From contig NZ_RBIL01000001.1 of NCBI RefSeq assembly GCF_003633755.1, positions 667,426 to 731,425 of the forward strand: a stretch of DNA of 64,000 bases, read 5' to 3'. The translations under genes were made by a program, and so were the position numbers. Below the pieces are notes generated by a model. The model was not told the DNA's origin, did no database searches, and saw nothing but the letters and a program-made list of their open reading frames with translations. Positions 41,825 through 51,498 of the stretch are shown in pieces. How positions within the stretch are numbered: position 1 is the stretch's first letter; each line of letters starts with the position of its first letter. Source of the DNA: Solirubrobacter pauli. Its GTDB lineage: Bacteria; Actinomycetota; Thermoleophilia; Solirubrobacterales; Solirubrobacteraceae.

Positions 41825-42520
41825 ATGAGCCTGATGACCGTCTTCCGGCAGGGCCCTGCCCGTGCACTGATCGCCGTCGCGCTGATGCTCCTCACCGCCG
41901 CCGGCGCAGCGGGCGTCGCGTCCGGCGACCCGCACCCACCCGTCGCCACGGTGGCCGCGGTGTGCGCGGACTTCCCGAACCAGGCCGCCGCGCAGCGAGC
42001 CGCGAACACGGTCGACGCGGACGGCGACGGCCTCTACTGCGAATCGCTGCCGTGCCCATGCCTGAAACCCAGCACGCCGTCACCGACACGCACGCCAGTC
42101 GCGACGGCCACGACGACGCCACCAGCCGACGCCCCACAGCCCACCGGGTGCACGCGGCCGTCGGGCGTGCAATCGATCTCGTTCTCGAAGACCACGTATC
42201 CGACGATCAAGCGCCACGCCGAGCGCGCGATCCGCAAGGGCTGGCCCGAAATCCTCGTGCTCAACCGTCCCGGCGCCGACGCCCGCCGCGAGCGGCTGCT
42301 CGAAGGCCGTCCGACGCGCCCCGGCCGCGACCGAGACGAGTACCCGCCGGCGGTCGGGCGCGGGCGCGGCGCCGGGCTGACCGAGGGCCGCAACCCGCGC
42401 GGCTGGAAAGCGAGCGTCGCGCACGTCCCAAGCGCGGAGAACCGCAGCCACGGCTCCACGCTGGGCACCAAACTGCGTCGCTTCTGCGACGGCACAAAGT
42501 TCAAGTACGTCTTCTACTAG
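41825..42520 (+). CDS. Secreted NucA/NucB-type nuclease with an Excalibur calcium-binding domain
   Basis: A 231-residue protein with an N-terminal signal peptide (LIAVALMLLTAAGAAGVA). Residues about 45-75 form an Excalibur domain, CADFPNQAAAQ then DADGDGLYCE. After a Thr/Pro linker, residues about 115-231 match NucA/NucB extracellular DNases: YPTIKRHAERAI, RDEYPPA, and EN-x2-HGS-x-LG near the end. It probably degrades external DNA. The order Excalibur-linker-NucB is unusual. The first ATG with a plausible signal peptide was used. Confidence 0.7.
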   Translation: MSLMTVFRQGPARALIAVALMLLTAAGAAGVASGDPHPPVATVAAVCADFPNQAAAQRAANTVDADGDGLYCESLPCPCLKPSTPSPTRTPVATATTTPPADAPQPTGCTRPSGVQSISFSKTTYPTIKRHAERAIRKGWPEILVLNRPGADARRERLLEGRPTRPGRDRDEYPPAVGRGRGAGLTEGRNPRGWKASVAHVPSAENRSHGSTLGTKLRRFCDGTKFKYVFY

Positions 42521-42634
42521 ACCCGCTCCGCCGGGGGGGTGTGCGGTCGTCAGGGTCGGCGGGACATCCGGCGAACCGCCAGTCGACTACCGCTCCGCTG
42601 CGGTATCCGCCGGCCCGGCCGATTACTGGCAGTG

Positions 42635-43300
42635 ATGGGCGGTATGAACTGGGATCGCGCGCGCCGCCAGGGCTCAGTCTTGGCGCGCGGAAGTGACCGC
42701 ATCGACGACGACCCCACGTGGGAGCCGCCCGCACCGACGCGCCCCGCGAAGGCGGAACTCGAGCGCGCCGCGTGGCAGCGCCGTGCCACCCGCGATCGCC
42801 GCGCCGAACTCGCCGAGACGATCGAACGCGTGCGCTCGATGGCTCCGGCCGCGCGGGCGGCCCAGGTCAACAGCCTGCGCAACAAGGTTGGACGCCTCAC
42901 TGCGACACGGCTGGAAGCCGACCGGGTGTGGAGCGAACACTTTGCACCCTTGTTCGCGCCGCCGCGCCGTCGCCAGTCCCCGAACAGCCGCGCCGCAGCT
43001 ACGCGTCCAAGCCCGCCACAACCGACGAAGCAGGCGGCGCGTCCGACGAGCCGTCACGCGCAAGTGGAATCGAGCGCGCGAAGCCTCGTGCGCGCCTATC
43101 CGAGGCTGCTCACGCCCGAGACGGCCGCACAAGTCCTGCGCGGCGTCGGCACGCCGCCACGACCGGCGATGCAGCAGAGCCAATGGTGGGGACGGCACGC
43201 CAACGTCAAGAGCAAACAGATCCAGCACGCGGTGCTGCTCGCCGTCGAAGCCGGACGCCTTCGCCGCGGCCGCGATGGCGTGCTGGCGCCCAGCGCCTAA
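42635..43300 (+). CDS. Hypothetical basic protein
   Basis: A 221-residue Arg/Ala-rich protein: a coiled-coil-like first half (ELERAAWQRRATRDRRAEL), a Pro-rich linker and a C-terminal helical region ending RLRRGRDGVLAPSA. The C-terminus resembles a small winged helix. ATG codons at 42635 and 42644 are both possible starts. No family was recognised. Confidence 0.5.
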   Translation: MGGMNWDRARRQGSVLARGSDRIDDDPTWEPPAPTRPAKAELERAAWQRRATRDRRAELAETIERVRSMAPAARAAQVNSLRNKVGRLTATRLEADRVWSEHFAPLFAPPRRRQSPNSRAAATRPSPPQPTKQAARPTSRHAQVESSARSLVRAYPRLLTPETAAQVLRGVGTPPRPAMQQSQWWGRHANVKSKQIQHAVLLAVEAGRLRRGRDGVLAPSA

Positions 43301-43537
43301 TCGGCCGGGCCTGCGCCGCACGAGCCCTATCAAGCCTGCGGACCGCCAGCGTCCCGACCTCGTGTAACTCTGCATCGGCCATCTTTCGGCGATAGCGACT
43401 GCCACCACTTCGGTCGCGGAGAAGGACAAGCCGACCTGCGCGTAGTCCGATTGGTGCGGCGCACCTGGGGTTCGGGCCGTGAAGCCCACGGCGAACGCAT
43501 CGCGAGGGGCACGCCCCGATGACGCGAACCTGATCGC

Positions 43538-43840
43538 TCACTCACCCGGCTTGGACGTGAACGGGTAGTCGTCGCCAACGTCCGCTGAGACGCCGAGGCC
43601 AACCAGCAGCAGTCCGGCGTGAGCGTTGCGGGCCAGAGCGTTCACCAAATCGCACTTTGGTGCGATCGCCACTGGCGTTTCACTGGCTCCGCGCCTCCAC
43701 AAGCGCACACAGCGCGTCGCCCTCGCCGTCTCATCGCTGGCACCGGCCCCAGCGCAACCTGCCAAGACCATCACCGCGAGCCACGCGGTCGCTATCGACC
43801 GCCGAACAACATTCCGCGCATGGCTCAGGAAGTAGCTCAA
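43538..43840 (-). CDS. Small putative lipoprotein
   Basis: About 100 residues with a basic n-region (RNVVRRS), a hydrophobic stretch and the lipobox LAGC. The mature part has two Cys and no known domain. A TTG at 43840 is the nearest usable start; the frame is open further upstream but that region encodes Pro/Gly-rich nonsense across the tandem repeats. Modest support only. Confidence 0.35.
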   Translation of the reverse strand: MSYFLSHARNVVRRSIATAWLAVMVLAGCAGAGASDETARATRCVRLWRRGASETPVAIAPKCDLVNALARNAHAGLLLVGLGVSADVGDDYPFTSKPGE

Positions 43841-43857
43841 TGGGTCGCTGAACCGCT

Positions 43858-43972
43858 CTCCGCCCGACCAGACCGCCGGGCGCGGCAGGCGGTCTCTCCG
43901 CCCGACCCGACCGCCGGGCGCGGCAGGCGGTCGCTCCGCCGGACCAGAACCGTCAGGCGCGGCAGGCCGTGC
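43858..43972. repeat. Three tandem copies of a 38-bp unit
   Basis: Units begin CTCCGCC at 43858, 43896 and 43934. The first two are nearly identical; the third is degenerate and one base longer. Each of the first two holds a hairpin, GACCGCC/GGCGGTC around GGGCGCGGCA. It may be a set of terminators, a REP-like element or a protein-binding array. The lipoprotein gene reads away from it on the left. Confidence 0.7.
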
Positions 43973-44091
43973 TACCCCAAGTGCCCTGGCATGCACACGT
44001 CCGCGAGCGCTTCGGAAACCGGCGGTCGTCGCGCTGACGGAGACCGCCGTCGCGTTCAAGCTCGCTCGGACGGAACGATAGGTTGCGCGCC

Positions 44092-44574
44092 ATGTCCAAC
44101 GACAGGGTCGCGCACGCCGACGCGATACTCACCGAGGCCAAGAAGACGCTTCCCGCGGGCGGTAACCGCGATACCGCGATTGCGGGCGTGATTGCGCTGC
44201 AGGGCATCGGACGGGCACTGCTCGCGATCGAGGAGCGCCTGGCCAGCATCGACGAGACGCTCAAGGCGCAGGGCGATCGGGTTAGCTCCCCCGCGTCCGC
44301 GGACGAGCCGTTTGAGTGGGAATCGATCGAGGATTACCGCGAGATCACGGGGATCGTGCCGATCGATAAGGCGCTCGGGTATGACGCGCCCGAACAACTG
44401 CTGCCTGACTACCTGCAGCGGCGCGAGCGTCGCAGCGGCCGGGACGCCGTCATCGCCGATCTGACCGCGATCGTCGACGCCACACCTGCCGGCAGCCCGG
44501 CGCACGACGGCTTCGCTGGCTGGCTCAAGCGCTACCGGGCTGGCGCCACCATCGACGAGCTCAAGAACGGGTAA
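44092..44574 (+). CDS. Hypothetical helical protein
   Basis: A 160-residue protein with a coiled-coil-like region (LLAIEERLASIDETLKAQG) and a helical C-terminus (FAGWLKRYRAGATIDEL). The ATG was chosen; an upstream start adds three residues. It is not linked to a neighbour by overlap. No function is suggested. Confidence 0.5.
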   Translation: MSNDRVAHADAILTEAKKTLPAGGNRDTAIAGVIALQGIGRALLAIEERLASIDETLKAQGDRVSSPASADEPFEWESIEDYREITGIVPIDKALGYDAPEQLLPDYLQRRERRSGRDAVIADLTAIVDATPAGSPAHDGFAGWLKRYRAGATIDELKNG

Positions 44575-44641
44575 ACCGCGGACGCGGGGGCGCCCGCGAA
44601 ACGTTCACCTTCACACGCCCATGGCGTCCGGTTCGCGACCG

Positions 44642-45493
44642 TCAGCTCGGCAAGTGCGGTCGCACCCGGACGGCCAAGTCGGTCTCGCTCCAGCCACGCT
44701 CGCGCAACGCCCGCAGGAACGGCTCAACCGCCGCGGAGGTCAGCCGCGGGGCCGTGCCTTCGATCCACGCCTGGGTGACGCGGGGCGGAAGCGTCACCGA
44801 CGCAAGATCGCCGCCGGTAACGGGTGACGCTGGCGTCGCTTCCGGCGTTGGCCACCGGATCACCGATCCCACGCCCGATATTCGCACCGCGCGCAGCTCG
44901 TAGTCGTCGGCGACAGCACTTGCGGTGACCGTCTGTACGGCGAGTGTCGGATGGGCGCGCAGCGGACGGTTGCCGTGCGCGCCAATGACCAGGTCCTCTC
45001 CGACCGTCGCGCCGTAGTTCGGGCCGCGGCGGGGAACGAGCGCGCGGTTCCAGGCCTCGAGCGTGTCGACCTCACCCGTGCGGAACAAGTCCGCGCTCTC
45101 GGAGTTCGACCACTGACCGCGCGAGGCGCCCGTGACCAGATACAGCGCGTCATATCCGTGGGCCGGGCCGAGCAGCGCGAGCTTGAGCGCATCCCACAGA
45201 CCTTCGAAGATCTTGGCGGGAGCGCCATGGGCCCATTTGAGCTCGATCAGGGCTCGAGGACGTTCGAGCACGACATCCACGGGTCCGAGCCGCGGGAAGT
45301 CTTTCGACCGAAGGGTGCGCGCCACCGGTCGTGCGCCGAGATGACGCTCGCATTCGGCCTTGAAGAACGGGTCCAGATGGCCGCGTTCGCGCAGGTCATC
45401 GCCCTGAATCTCGCTCAGCGACATTCGTCCTGCGACGGCGTGCGTGACCCGGTCCACGAGCACATCCACTGGTCGTTGGTCAGGGCGAGCCAT
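44642..45493 (-). CDS. PD-(D/E)XK nuclease-like protein
   Basis: A 283-residue protein. Near residue 75 it reads PVDVVLERPRALIELKW, a D...E-x-K core with the right spacing, preceded by the helix DPFFKAECERHL. The rest has a central ALKLALLGPAHGYDALYLVTG strand-helix unit. The family is not identified; it is one of several stand-alone nuclease-like proteins in this region. A restriction or defence role is inferred. Confidence 0.55.
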   Translation of the reverse strand: MARPDQRPVDVLVDRVTHAVAGRMSLSEIQGDDLRERGHLDPFFKAECERHLGARPVARTLRSKDFPRLGPVDVVLERPRALIELKWAHGAPAKIFEGLWDALKLALLGPAHGYDALYLVTGASRGQWSNSESADLFRTGEVDTLEAWNRALVPRRGPNYGATVGEDLVIGAHGNRPLRAHPTLAVQTVTASAVADDYELRAVRISGVGSVIRWPTPEATPASPVTGGDLASVTLPPRVTQAWIEGTAPRLTSAAVEPFLRALRERGWSETDLAVRVRPHLPS

Positions 45494-45796
45494 GGTCAGA
45501 CGAGCGTAGTTCTCGGCCCCGTTGACGGCAGGAGGATCCGGCTGCCTTCAGCCCGGCAGCGAGCGACAGCTGAGTCGTCTGGACAAAAAATACGGGTAGC
45601 GGCGTGCTGACGACTCTCCCGTCCACGGCGGGCGCCAGGCCGATCAGCTGGGGTCACCGACGACGCCGACGGCGCGCAAGTCGTCCGGGCGGCCCCGCCG
45701 GTAGTGGACAGCATGTGCGCACCCGGACGGATCTGACCTCTGACCTGACCGCACGGCTAGGTCAGTCCGGCCGACCAGCCGATTACGGTGGCCGTC

Positions 45797-47728
45797 ATGG
45801 CCGTTCAGCAGCCTGCGAACGATCGACGTCTCTTCTCCGGACTCGCAGAGCTCGACGACGCGCTCGGGCGAATCCCGCGCGTCCCCGCTGCTCCAGCCGT
45901 CTCACGCCTCGCGCCACCGAGCACGCGCGACTGGATGGCCGCGCTGCGTGCGCGGGGCGTACCCGCGGTTATGCGGGGCGACGCCGTCCACGTCGCGTCC
46001 ATCGGGACGGTGAAACTTCCGCCGGCGAGCGAGCGACCCAGCGACGCCGCCAAACGCCTGGTCGGCCAGTGGACCACGACGAGCGCACCTCATCTCCTCA
46101 AACGCATCCGAGCCTCCATCGACACGCACGACCCGCGCGTGACCGTCGTGCACCGCAAGGGCCGGATCGCCATCCGGGTCGCCGACAAGCACGTGGTCGC
46201 GGTGACGCGGTTCGCGGTGACGGGCGAAGGGATCACGACGGTCCACGGCGACCTCACGCAAGCCAGCGGGCCGATCAGCCCCGTCGCCACGGCAATCGAA
46301 CGCGCCCTAACGCGGGCTCCCTCGCGGCACCTCGCGGAGCCCAGTCCGGCGCTTCTGGAGGCCGTGTACATCGCGCTCGAGAAGCGCACCGGCACGACGT
46401 TAGGCGCACTCGCGGCAGCAATGAGCGCCGACCGAGACGCCGTCGCCGCTTCTCTCATTCGCCTCATCGCGGCCAAGCGTGCCGTCCGTGTGCCCCTGCC
46501 GAGCGGCCACGCCGGGTATCGCGTCAACCAACCACGGCCGACAACGTCCACGATCGCCTCGCCCGATCGCTTGCCAGCCGAACCGGCGAGCCCGCCTCCG
46601 CACGATCTCGCGTTCGACGGCCCGCTCGGCGAGCTCGCGGAGTTCCTCGCCGCTTCGGGCGAGCGGGTTTCCGTCCTTGCAGGAGGGCGGCTGCAGGTGG
46701 GTGGCGTGGTCGCGAAACCTCCGGCCGCTGTCCTGCTGCAGGATGAAGCGCGCGCCGGCTGGCTCGACGGATTCGTCGGCGAACACCTTCTCGGCCGACT
46801 GGCCAACGCCGCAGCGACGTACCTCCCCGGCCTTCGGGTTCGGATCGATGACAGCGACCTGAGCCTGTTCGACACGCGGGCACGACGGGTCGCGGGCGTT
46901 GCGGCCACCCACGCCACGCTCCCAGGCGGCGAGCGGGTCGCCGGGAACTTCCTCGCGGCCGGCGAGCACTGGATTCGTTTGACGGAATCCCTCGCCGACG
47001 ACGACTCAGCGGAGCCGGTAGCCGGTCCGGGACTGCACCGGACCTTTCCGCCGGACGCGAACGAGACCTGGGTTCAGGACGCCGAACAGGCCAGTCGTCG
47101 CCTGCGCCTGGACCGCACACTCGTGTTCGCGCACACGTTGCGCGTCGATGTGCGCGACGTGTCGGTGGTCTTCGAGCCGCTCACGGGCACGCCGCTCGAA
47201 GTGCCGTTCGCGCTCGAGCGCGGACGCGATCGGTTCGCCGGCGCGCTGCGGATCGCATCCCTGGAGGTGCCGATCCCGTGCCGCTGGGAGCGGAGCACCG
47301 ATGTCGAGACGTTCGCGCTCGCGTGGTCGCTCGCGTTGACCGCCTATGCCGAGCTGACCTGCGTTCCCGTCCGAGCGAGCGAGCCGCACCAGAACCGACG
47401 CGCGTCCACGAGCGGATCGCGCTCGACCACGGCGTCACACGCACGCTCCGCCTCGCGGTCGCAGAGCGGCGGGCTTCCCACCGGCTTCACCACACGCGGG
47501 CACACGGCCCAGTACCTCGCGTCGTACGTCGCGGGACACCGACGGCGGCTGCAGCCACACCAGAGCCACAGCGCCGAAGCCGCCGCGAACGCGGCCGCGG
47601 TCGGCATCCGGCTTCGACCCAACGAGACCTGGGTCCAGCCGCACGTGCGCGGACTGCCCGCTGACGCCGTGCTGCACTTCGCATGGCGCGGCCCCGCCTG
47701 GCTCATCGAACGCGACACGCACGCGTGA
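45797..47728 (+). CDS. Large hypothetical protein
   Basis: A 643-residue protein from the ATG; a GTG three codons earlier is possible. A winged-helix-like segment lies near residues 200-240 (LLEAVYIALEKRTGTTLGAL). The motif NETWVQ appears twice, near residues 420 and 615, suggesting an internal repeat. The last 60 residues are His/Ala-rich and polar. No known domain was recognised; base composition is like its neighbours. Confidence 0.5.
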   Translation: MAVQQPANDRRLFSGLAELDDALGRIPRVPAAPAVSRLAPPSTRDWMAALRARGVPAVMRGDAVHVASIGTVKLPPASERPSDAAKRLVGQWTTTSAPHLLKRIRASIDTHDPRVTVVHRKGRIAIRVADKHVVAVTRFAVTGEGITTVHGDLTQASGPISPVATAIERALTRAPSRHLAEPSPALLEAVYIALEKRTGTTLGALAAAMSADRDAVAASLIRLIAAKRAVRVPLPSGHAGYRVNQPRPTTSTIASPDRLPAEPASPPPHDLAFDGPLGELAEFLAASGERVSVLAGGRLQVGGVVAKPPAAVLLQDEARAGWLDGFVGEHLLGRLANAAATYLPGLRVRIDDSDLSLFDTRARRVAGVAATHATLPGGERVAGNFLAAGEHWIRLTESLADDDSAEPVAGPGLHRTFPPDANETWVQDAEQASRRLRLDRTLVFAHTLRVDVRDVSVVFEPLTGTPLEVPFALERGRDRFAGALRIASLEVPIPCRWERSTDVETFALAWSLALTAYAELTCVPVRASEPHQNRRASTSGSRSTTASHARSASRSQSGGLPTGFTTRGHTAQYLASYVAGHRRRLQPHQSHSAEAAANAAAVGIRLRPNETWVQPHVRGLPADAVLHFAWRGPAWLIERDTHA

Positions 47729-48173
47729 CCAGTCCGCCCCGCCGGGCGATCGGAAGGACACCTAGCGGGAAGCGGAATACGTCCCACGGAGGTTGACCAC
47801 CTCGTAGCAACTGTCGCTCGGTCCAGGGCGGCACGAAGGTGCGACGCATCCAGAGACGGTCCGCCGACATCACGCGTGTCTTCGCTGCGCCCCAGCGCGT
47901 TGGTCGTCCACACGGTCGCCGCCGCGTGCGCGGCGGTCGGTTCACACCCTTGGCGACCAGCGGAAGGCTCGCCGCGACCCCGACGGCGATCGGACGGCCA
48001 CCGAACCGGTCAGTCGACAACAGCCCTGACTCGCCGATGACCGGCTCGGGAGATTGGTCGGTCGGGCACGCCCGAATGCGTTCGCAAAATTTCGTCGTGC
48101 GTTGTCCGTGGATGTCTCCGGAGGTCCTATTCCCGAGAGACGGAGCACCGCCGAGACGACCTGGGGATTGCCG
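47729..48173. other. Interval between convergent genes
   Basis: About 445 bases. Open frames on both strands have poor composition and no ribosome binding site, and I see no repeats or strong hairpin. Confidence 0.4.
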
Positions 48174-49325
48174 CTACGGCCTCAGGCTCGGTGGCGTGAC
48201 CGCCTCTGCGACCGCTCGCTTGAACGCCGCGAGTGCATGATCTGAAGCGAGCACTTCCTCGGGCTGCAGGTTGCCGATCATTCGGAACTCGCGGGCCTCG
48301 ACATCCGCGAGCGCAGGCTTTGTCCCGGGGACCTCGCGCAGCAGTTCCAGCCATCGCTGGAGCTCAGCCGGTGTGCGCTTCTCGCGCACGAAGCGGAACT
48401 CGATCGCGATACAGCTCGTGCCGTGCGGATACAGGGCAATCGCGATCGGGTTCGCCCGCGCCGGGTCGGGGTCCTCGCCGAGCCAGATCGTCACACTCGG
48501 GTCCGCGCCGGTGCCGAACGACGGCCGCGCGCCCTGCTCGCGCAGGAACTCGTACAGCGCGATCGTCCGCCGCGCGATTTCCGGGGCCTGCGCCCCGCGG
48601 ATCGCGTCCAGCACATCGGCTTCGCCCCATCGGCGTTTTGGGCGCGACGGCGTCGCGCCTTTGGCCTGCCGGGCCGCTTCGGTCGCGCCGATCAGCCGCG
48701 GGACCAGTGTGAGGCGATCGCCGCCGCGTTCGACGTACTGACGGACTTCGAGCGCGAGCACCTCGGTGCGGTCCATCTGCTCGTTGAGGAACTCGACGAT
48801 CCGCCGCAGCTCCGGCGGGATCACGTCGGCGACGAAAATCAGCCGCAGCCGGCCAGCGTGCAGATTGACCCCGACGGAGGTCCAGAACCGGTCCGGGTCG
48901 ACGTCCTCGCCCAGAAGGGTCGCAAGCTGATCGTCGGCCGCAGCGCCCGCGCGGCCCTCGAAGGCGGCCCGGAGCTTGTCGACGCCCCAGAACGCGGACG
49001 CGTTCGCGGCGTAGTCGAGCAGCTGCCCGACGACTTCCCGTCGCAGACGTGTGTCGGAACTGCGCTTGACCTCGACGAGCGTCGGCACGCCCTCTTCGTC
49101 GAGGAACAGCTGGTCGATGCTCCAACGGTCGGCGCCGTGCTCCTCGCCGGCGATGCCGAGTTCTCGCTGTACGAGCAGCCAGCGTCGCCGTGGCTCAGCG
49201 TCATCGTCGCCCGCCAGTAGGTTCGGATAGTCGGCCAGTAGCCGCTGCAGGACCGCCTCCGCCTCGTACGGCTGCTCGACCATCTCCACGAGGTCGTCAC
49301 CGTGCTTGAGGTAGATCGCGCACAC
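48174..49325 (-). CDS. NucS-like PD-(D/E)XK protein
   Basis: About 383 residues from the GTG, where the start sequence CAIYLKHGDDLVEMVEQPYE looks natural; a GTG 15 codons upstream is the alternative. The nuclease core is IDQLFLDEEG...LVEVKRSSD followed by REVVGQLLDYAANA, the D...E-x-K plus helix arrangement of NucS/DUF91-like proteins. The C-terminal 200 residues are an unknown beta-rich domain. A restriction or repair role is inferred. Confidence 0.7.
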   Translation of the reverse strand: MCAIYLKHGDDLVEMVEQPYEAEAVLQRLLADYPNLLAGDDDAEPRRRWLLVQRELGIAGEEHGADRWSIDQLFLDEEGVPTLVEVKRSSDTRLRREVVGQLLDYAANASAFWGVDKLRAAFEGRAGAAADDQLATLLGEDVDPDRFWTSVGVNLHAGRLRLIFVADVIPPELRRIVEFLNEQMDRTEVLALEVRQYVERGGDRLTLVPRLIGATEAARQAKGATPSRPKRRWGEADVLDAIRGAQAPEIARRTIALYEFLREQGARPSFGTGADPSVTIWLGEDPDPARANPIAIALYPHGTSCIAIEFRFVREKRTPAELQRWLELLREVPGTKPALADVEAREFRMIGNLQPEEVLASDHALAAFKRAVAEAVTPPSLRP

Positions 49326-49473
49326 GGCGCGATCGTACGCGGACGTCCGCGCGAACGCGTCAGCGGCCACGGCGAGAATGTCAGGTCACCGCAGGTCGGG
49401 CGGCCACGGACAGCGCGACGTACGCACTCGTCGCGGCGTCAGCGTTGCGCCGGGACACCAAGGTCGGCCGCGG

Positions 49474-49875
49474 TCACGTGCTCGTGTGGTCAGCGGTCGC
49501 GGCGTCGAACTCGGTCGGAGGCAAGGAATACCCGGCGGTTCCGTTCGGCAGGGTCCGCTTGACCACCTCGCCGCGCTCCTCCAGCTGACTGAGCAGCGCG
49601 TAGAGCACGGGGCACTTGACGCCCGATACCGAAGACAACTCCCCGACGCTCACGCCGGGTCGCTCGCCCAGGACGCGCAGCGCCGCAGCGCGGTTCGTGC
49701 CGCGCGGGGCACGGGCCGACGGCTTCGTGGCCCGGCGCGGCTGTTGCTTCGTGGTCCGGGCCGGCCGCTTCGGCGGCGTCGCCGCGGGGGCGCTGCTCTC
49801 CGTCTCGCCACCGAGGGCAGCCAGCACCGCCGCCAAGGTCCGCGTCTCCTCGACGGCGGCCTCGCAGACGGTCAT
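49474..49875 (-). CDS. Winged-helix protein with a basic linker (nucleoid-associated type)
   Basis: A 133-residue protein: an N-terminal helix, an Arg/Lys/Pro-rich linker (KRPARTTKQQPRRATKPSAR) like an AT-hook or histone tail, and a C-terminal winged helix (AALRVLGERPGVSVGELSSV, LSQLEERGEVVKR). Such proteins are common in high-GC actinobacteria and probably bind DNA as nucleoid-associated proteins or repressors. Its ATG stands alone; no effector domain is seen. Confidence 0.6.
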   Translation of the reverse strand: MTVCEAAVEETRTLAAVLAALGGETESSAPAATPPKRPARTTKQQPRRATKPSARAPRGTNRAAALRVLGERPGVSVGELSSVSGVKCPVLYALLSQLEERGEVVKRTLPNGTAGYSLPPTEFDAATADHTST

Positions 49876-50025
49876 TCGTTCGCGGATCTGCCACGGATAC
49901 GGTCCAACAGTTCAGACAGCGTGCTCCCCTACGCGGTGGAGCGTCGAGGCTACCGGCCAGCCGCCGTTGCTGTCCCGAGCGTCGGTGCGTCACTGAACGA
50001 CCGTGTCTACTCCGGACGGCGAGTG

Positions 50026-50343
50026 TTATTCCATGCAGCTGATCGTGCGCTTGGACGCGATGAAGCCGCGGCCGCGCTCGCGCAACGTGAGGTTGCCGAA
50101 GCACTGCCCACCCTCGCTGGTGACACCGCACCACCAGCGTCCCTTGCCGCGCCGCTCGCAGTCGACGTCCCAGGCCCGATACCCGAACGAGATCCCGTAG
50201 CGGCGTCGGTGAAGCGGTCGGCTGCGCGCGCCGCTGCCCCGTTCGGCCGCGCCTCGCGACGCGCCGTCGGCTGACGCGGTGCTCAGCGACCCGATCGTCG
50301 CCGTGGTCAGCACCGCCACGGTGACTTGTCTGTAGATGGTCAG
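50026..50343 (-). CDS. Small secreted four-cysteine protein
   Basis: A protein of about 105 residues with a signal peptide (VTVAVLTTATIGSLSTASA) and four Cys in the mature C-terminal part (VDCERRGKGRWWCG, GQCFGN, TISCME). The disulfide pattern suggests an extracellular protein. The best start is a CTG that overlaps the stop of the upstream nuclease gene (CTGA) with GAGGAAG seven bases before. This would be a rare start codon. Confidence 0.45.
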   Translation of the reverse strand: MTIYRQVTVAVLTTATIGSLSTASADGASRGAAERGSGARSRPLHRRRYGISFGYRAWDVDCERRGKGRWWCGVTSEGGQCFGNLTLRERGRGFIASKRTISCME

Positions 50344-51425
50344 GCCTGAACGCTTCCTCGCGGTTCTGTGTCTGCGGTCCGATCGTCGTTTCGCGACTCG
50401 TCGATCGCGGTGTGCAACTCGGGGACGGCTGGGCCGCGCTCCGGAGCTCGTGCCCACACCAAAGCCACGTTGCTGGAGACCAGATCCGCTTCCGCGTCTC
50501 TCCGTGCGGCCGCCCAGGCGAGAATCGCCAGCAACACGGCGCGATCCCCGCCGCGGCCAAGCACTCGGTCGCGTAGATCTGTCCAGTGCTTCGGCTTAGC
50601 GGCACGCAAGCCCTCGTCTCCGAAGAGGGCGCTCAGGACGCGCCGTGGCGTCATCACACCGCCGCGTTGCACCTCCCGCAATCCGGGCGGTACGTGCATG
50701 CCAGCGGCTTCGAAAGCCGCGATCACGCGCTCCGTGTCGGCCTTGCACCCGTCCGCGGCCACATGCTCGGGCCCGCCCGGCCCGTACAGCGCCACGCATC
50801 GCCGGCGCAGGCGCGCGAGATCGACGCCGGCGGTCATCGCCGCGAACGCCGTGGGGGTCGGCGGCGCTTCCACGGGCACAGCCTCGACCGGATCGGCCGC
50901 CGGCACCGCCGGATTGAGCTCCACCAGGCCTTCGCCTTCGAGCACCGCAGCCAGCGCGACGAGCGTCGCGGCCGACTCCCGGTCGAGTTCGCGCGCCAGC
51001 CACCCGCCGACCCGGGCCCAGGTCGTGAGCGCGAGGCCCGGACCTGTTCCGGTCGACCAACCCTCGCCCGGGACCGACAGCGCCCAGTGGCGGGCGTGGC
51101 GAACCAGCTGCGCGCGCTCGCAACGACCGCGCACCTTGACCTCGATGAGCACCGCTACGTCCCCGGCGATCACGGCGTCCACGATGCTGCCGGGCGTGGT
51201 CTTGGTGTCGGCGTCCGCGAGCCCGGGCAGCGGGGCCAGCCCGGCGACGATCGCCTGGGTGTGCCCGAGCGGTTCCCAGCCGGCCTGCAGCCGGTAGCGC
51301 AGCGGTGATCCCCGCTTGACTTCGACCCCGAAGACCTCGAGCAGGAAGCGCGCCGCGACCGCGTCGCCGGACGCCTGCAGCGCGTTGACCAGCGCCTCGG
51401 TAACCGCGTTCTCGTGCATCGTCAC
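50340..51425 (-). CDS. PD-(D/E)XK nuclease-like protein
   Basis: A 361-residue protein. N-terminal helices (ENAVTEALVNALQ, VAARFLLEVFG) lead to the core SIVDAVIAGDVAVLIEVKV, a D...E-x-K arrangement. Helices follow, then a C-terminal region without motif. A GTG after AGGGAGG or an ATG two codons later is the start. It could be a restriction-like or defence nuclease; no modification gene is next to it. Confidence 0.65.
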   Translation of the reverse strand: MTMHENAVTEALVNALQASGDAVAARFLLEVFGVEVKRGSPLRYRLQAGWEPLGHTQAIVAGLAPLPGLADADTKTTPGSIVDAVIAGDVAVLIEVKVRGRCERAQLVRHARHWALSVPGEGWSTGTGPGLALTTWARVGGWLARELDRESAATLVALAAVLEGEGLVELNPAVPAADPVEAVPVEAPPTPTAFAAMTAGVDLARLRRRCVALYGPGGPEHVAADGCKADTERVIAAFEAAGMHVPPGLREVQRGGVMTPRRVLSALFGDEGLRAAKPKHWTDLRDRVLGRGGDRAVLLAILAWAAARRDAEADLVSSNVALVWARAPERGPAVPELHTAIDESRNDDRTADTEPRGSVQA

Positions 51426-51498
51426 GACGCCTCCCTGTTCCGTGCGACCTTCAACCTCGTCTTCGGCTGGGTAGCGCCAGCCGTTGCGCTTTGACTAC

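Noticed and set aside
43858-43972. CRISPR array
   Set aside because: The units are directly tandem with no spacers, and no cas genes are near.
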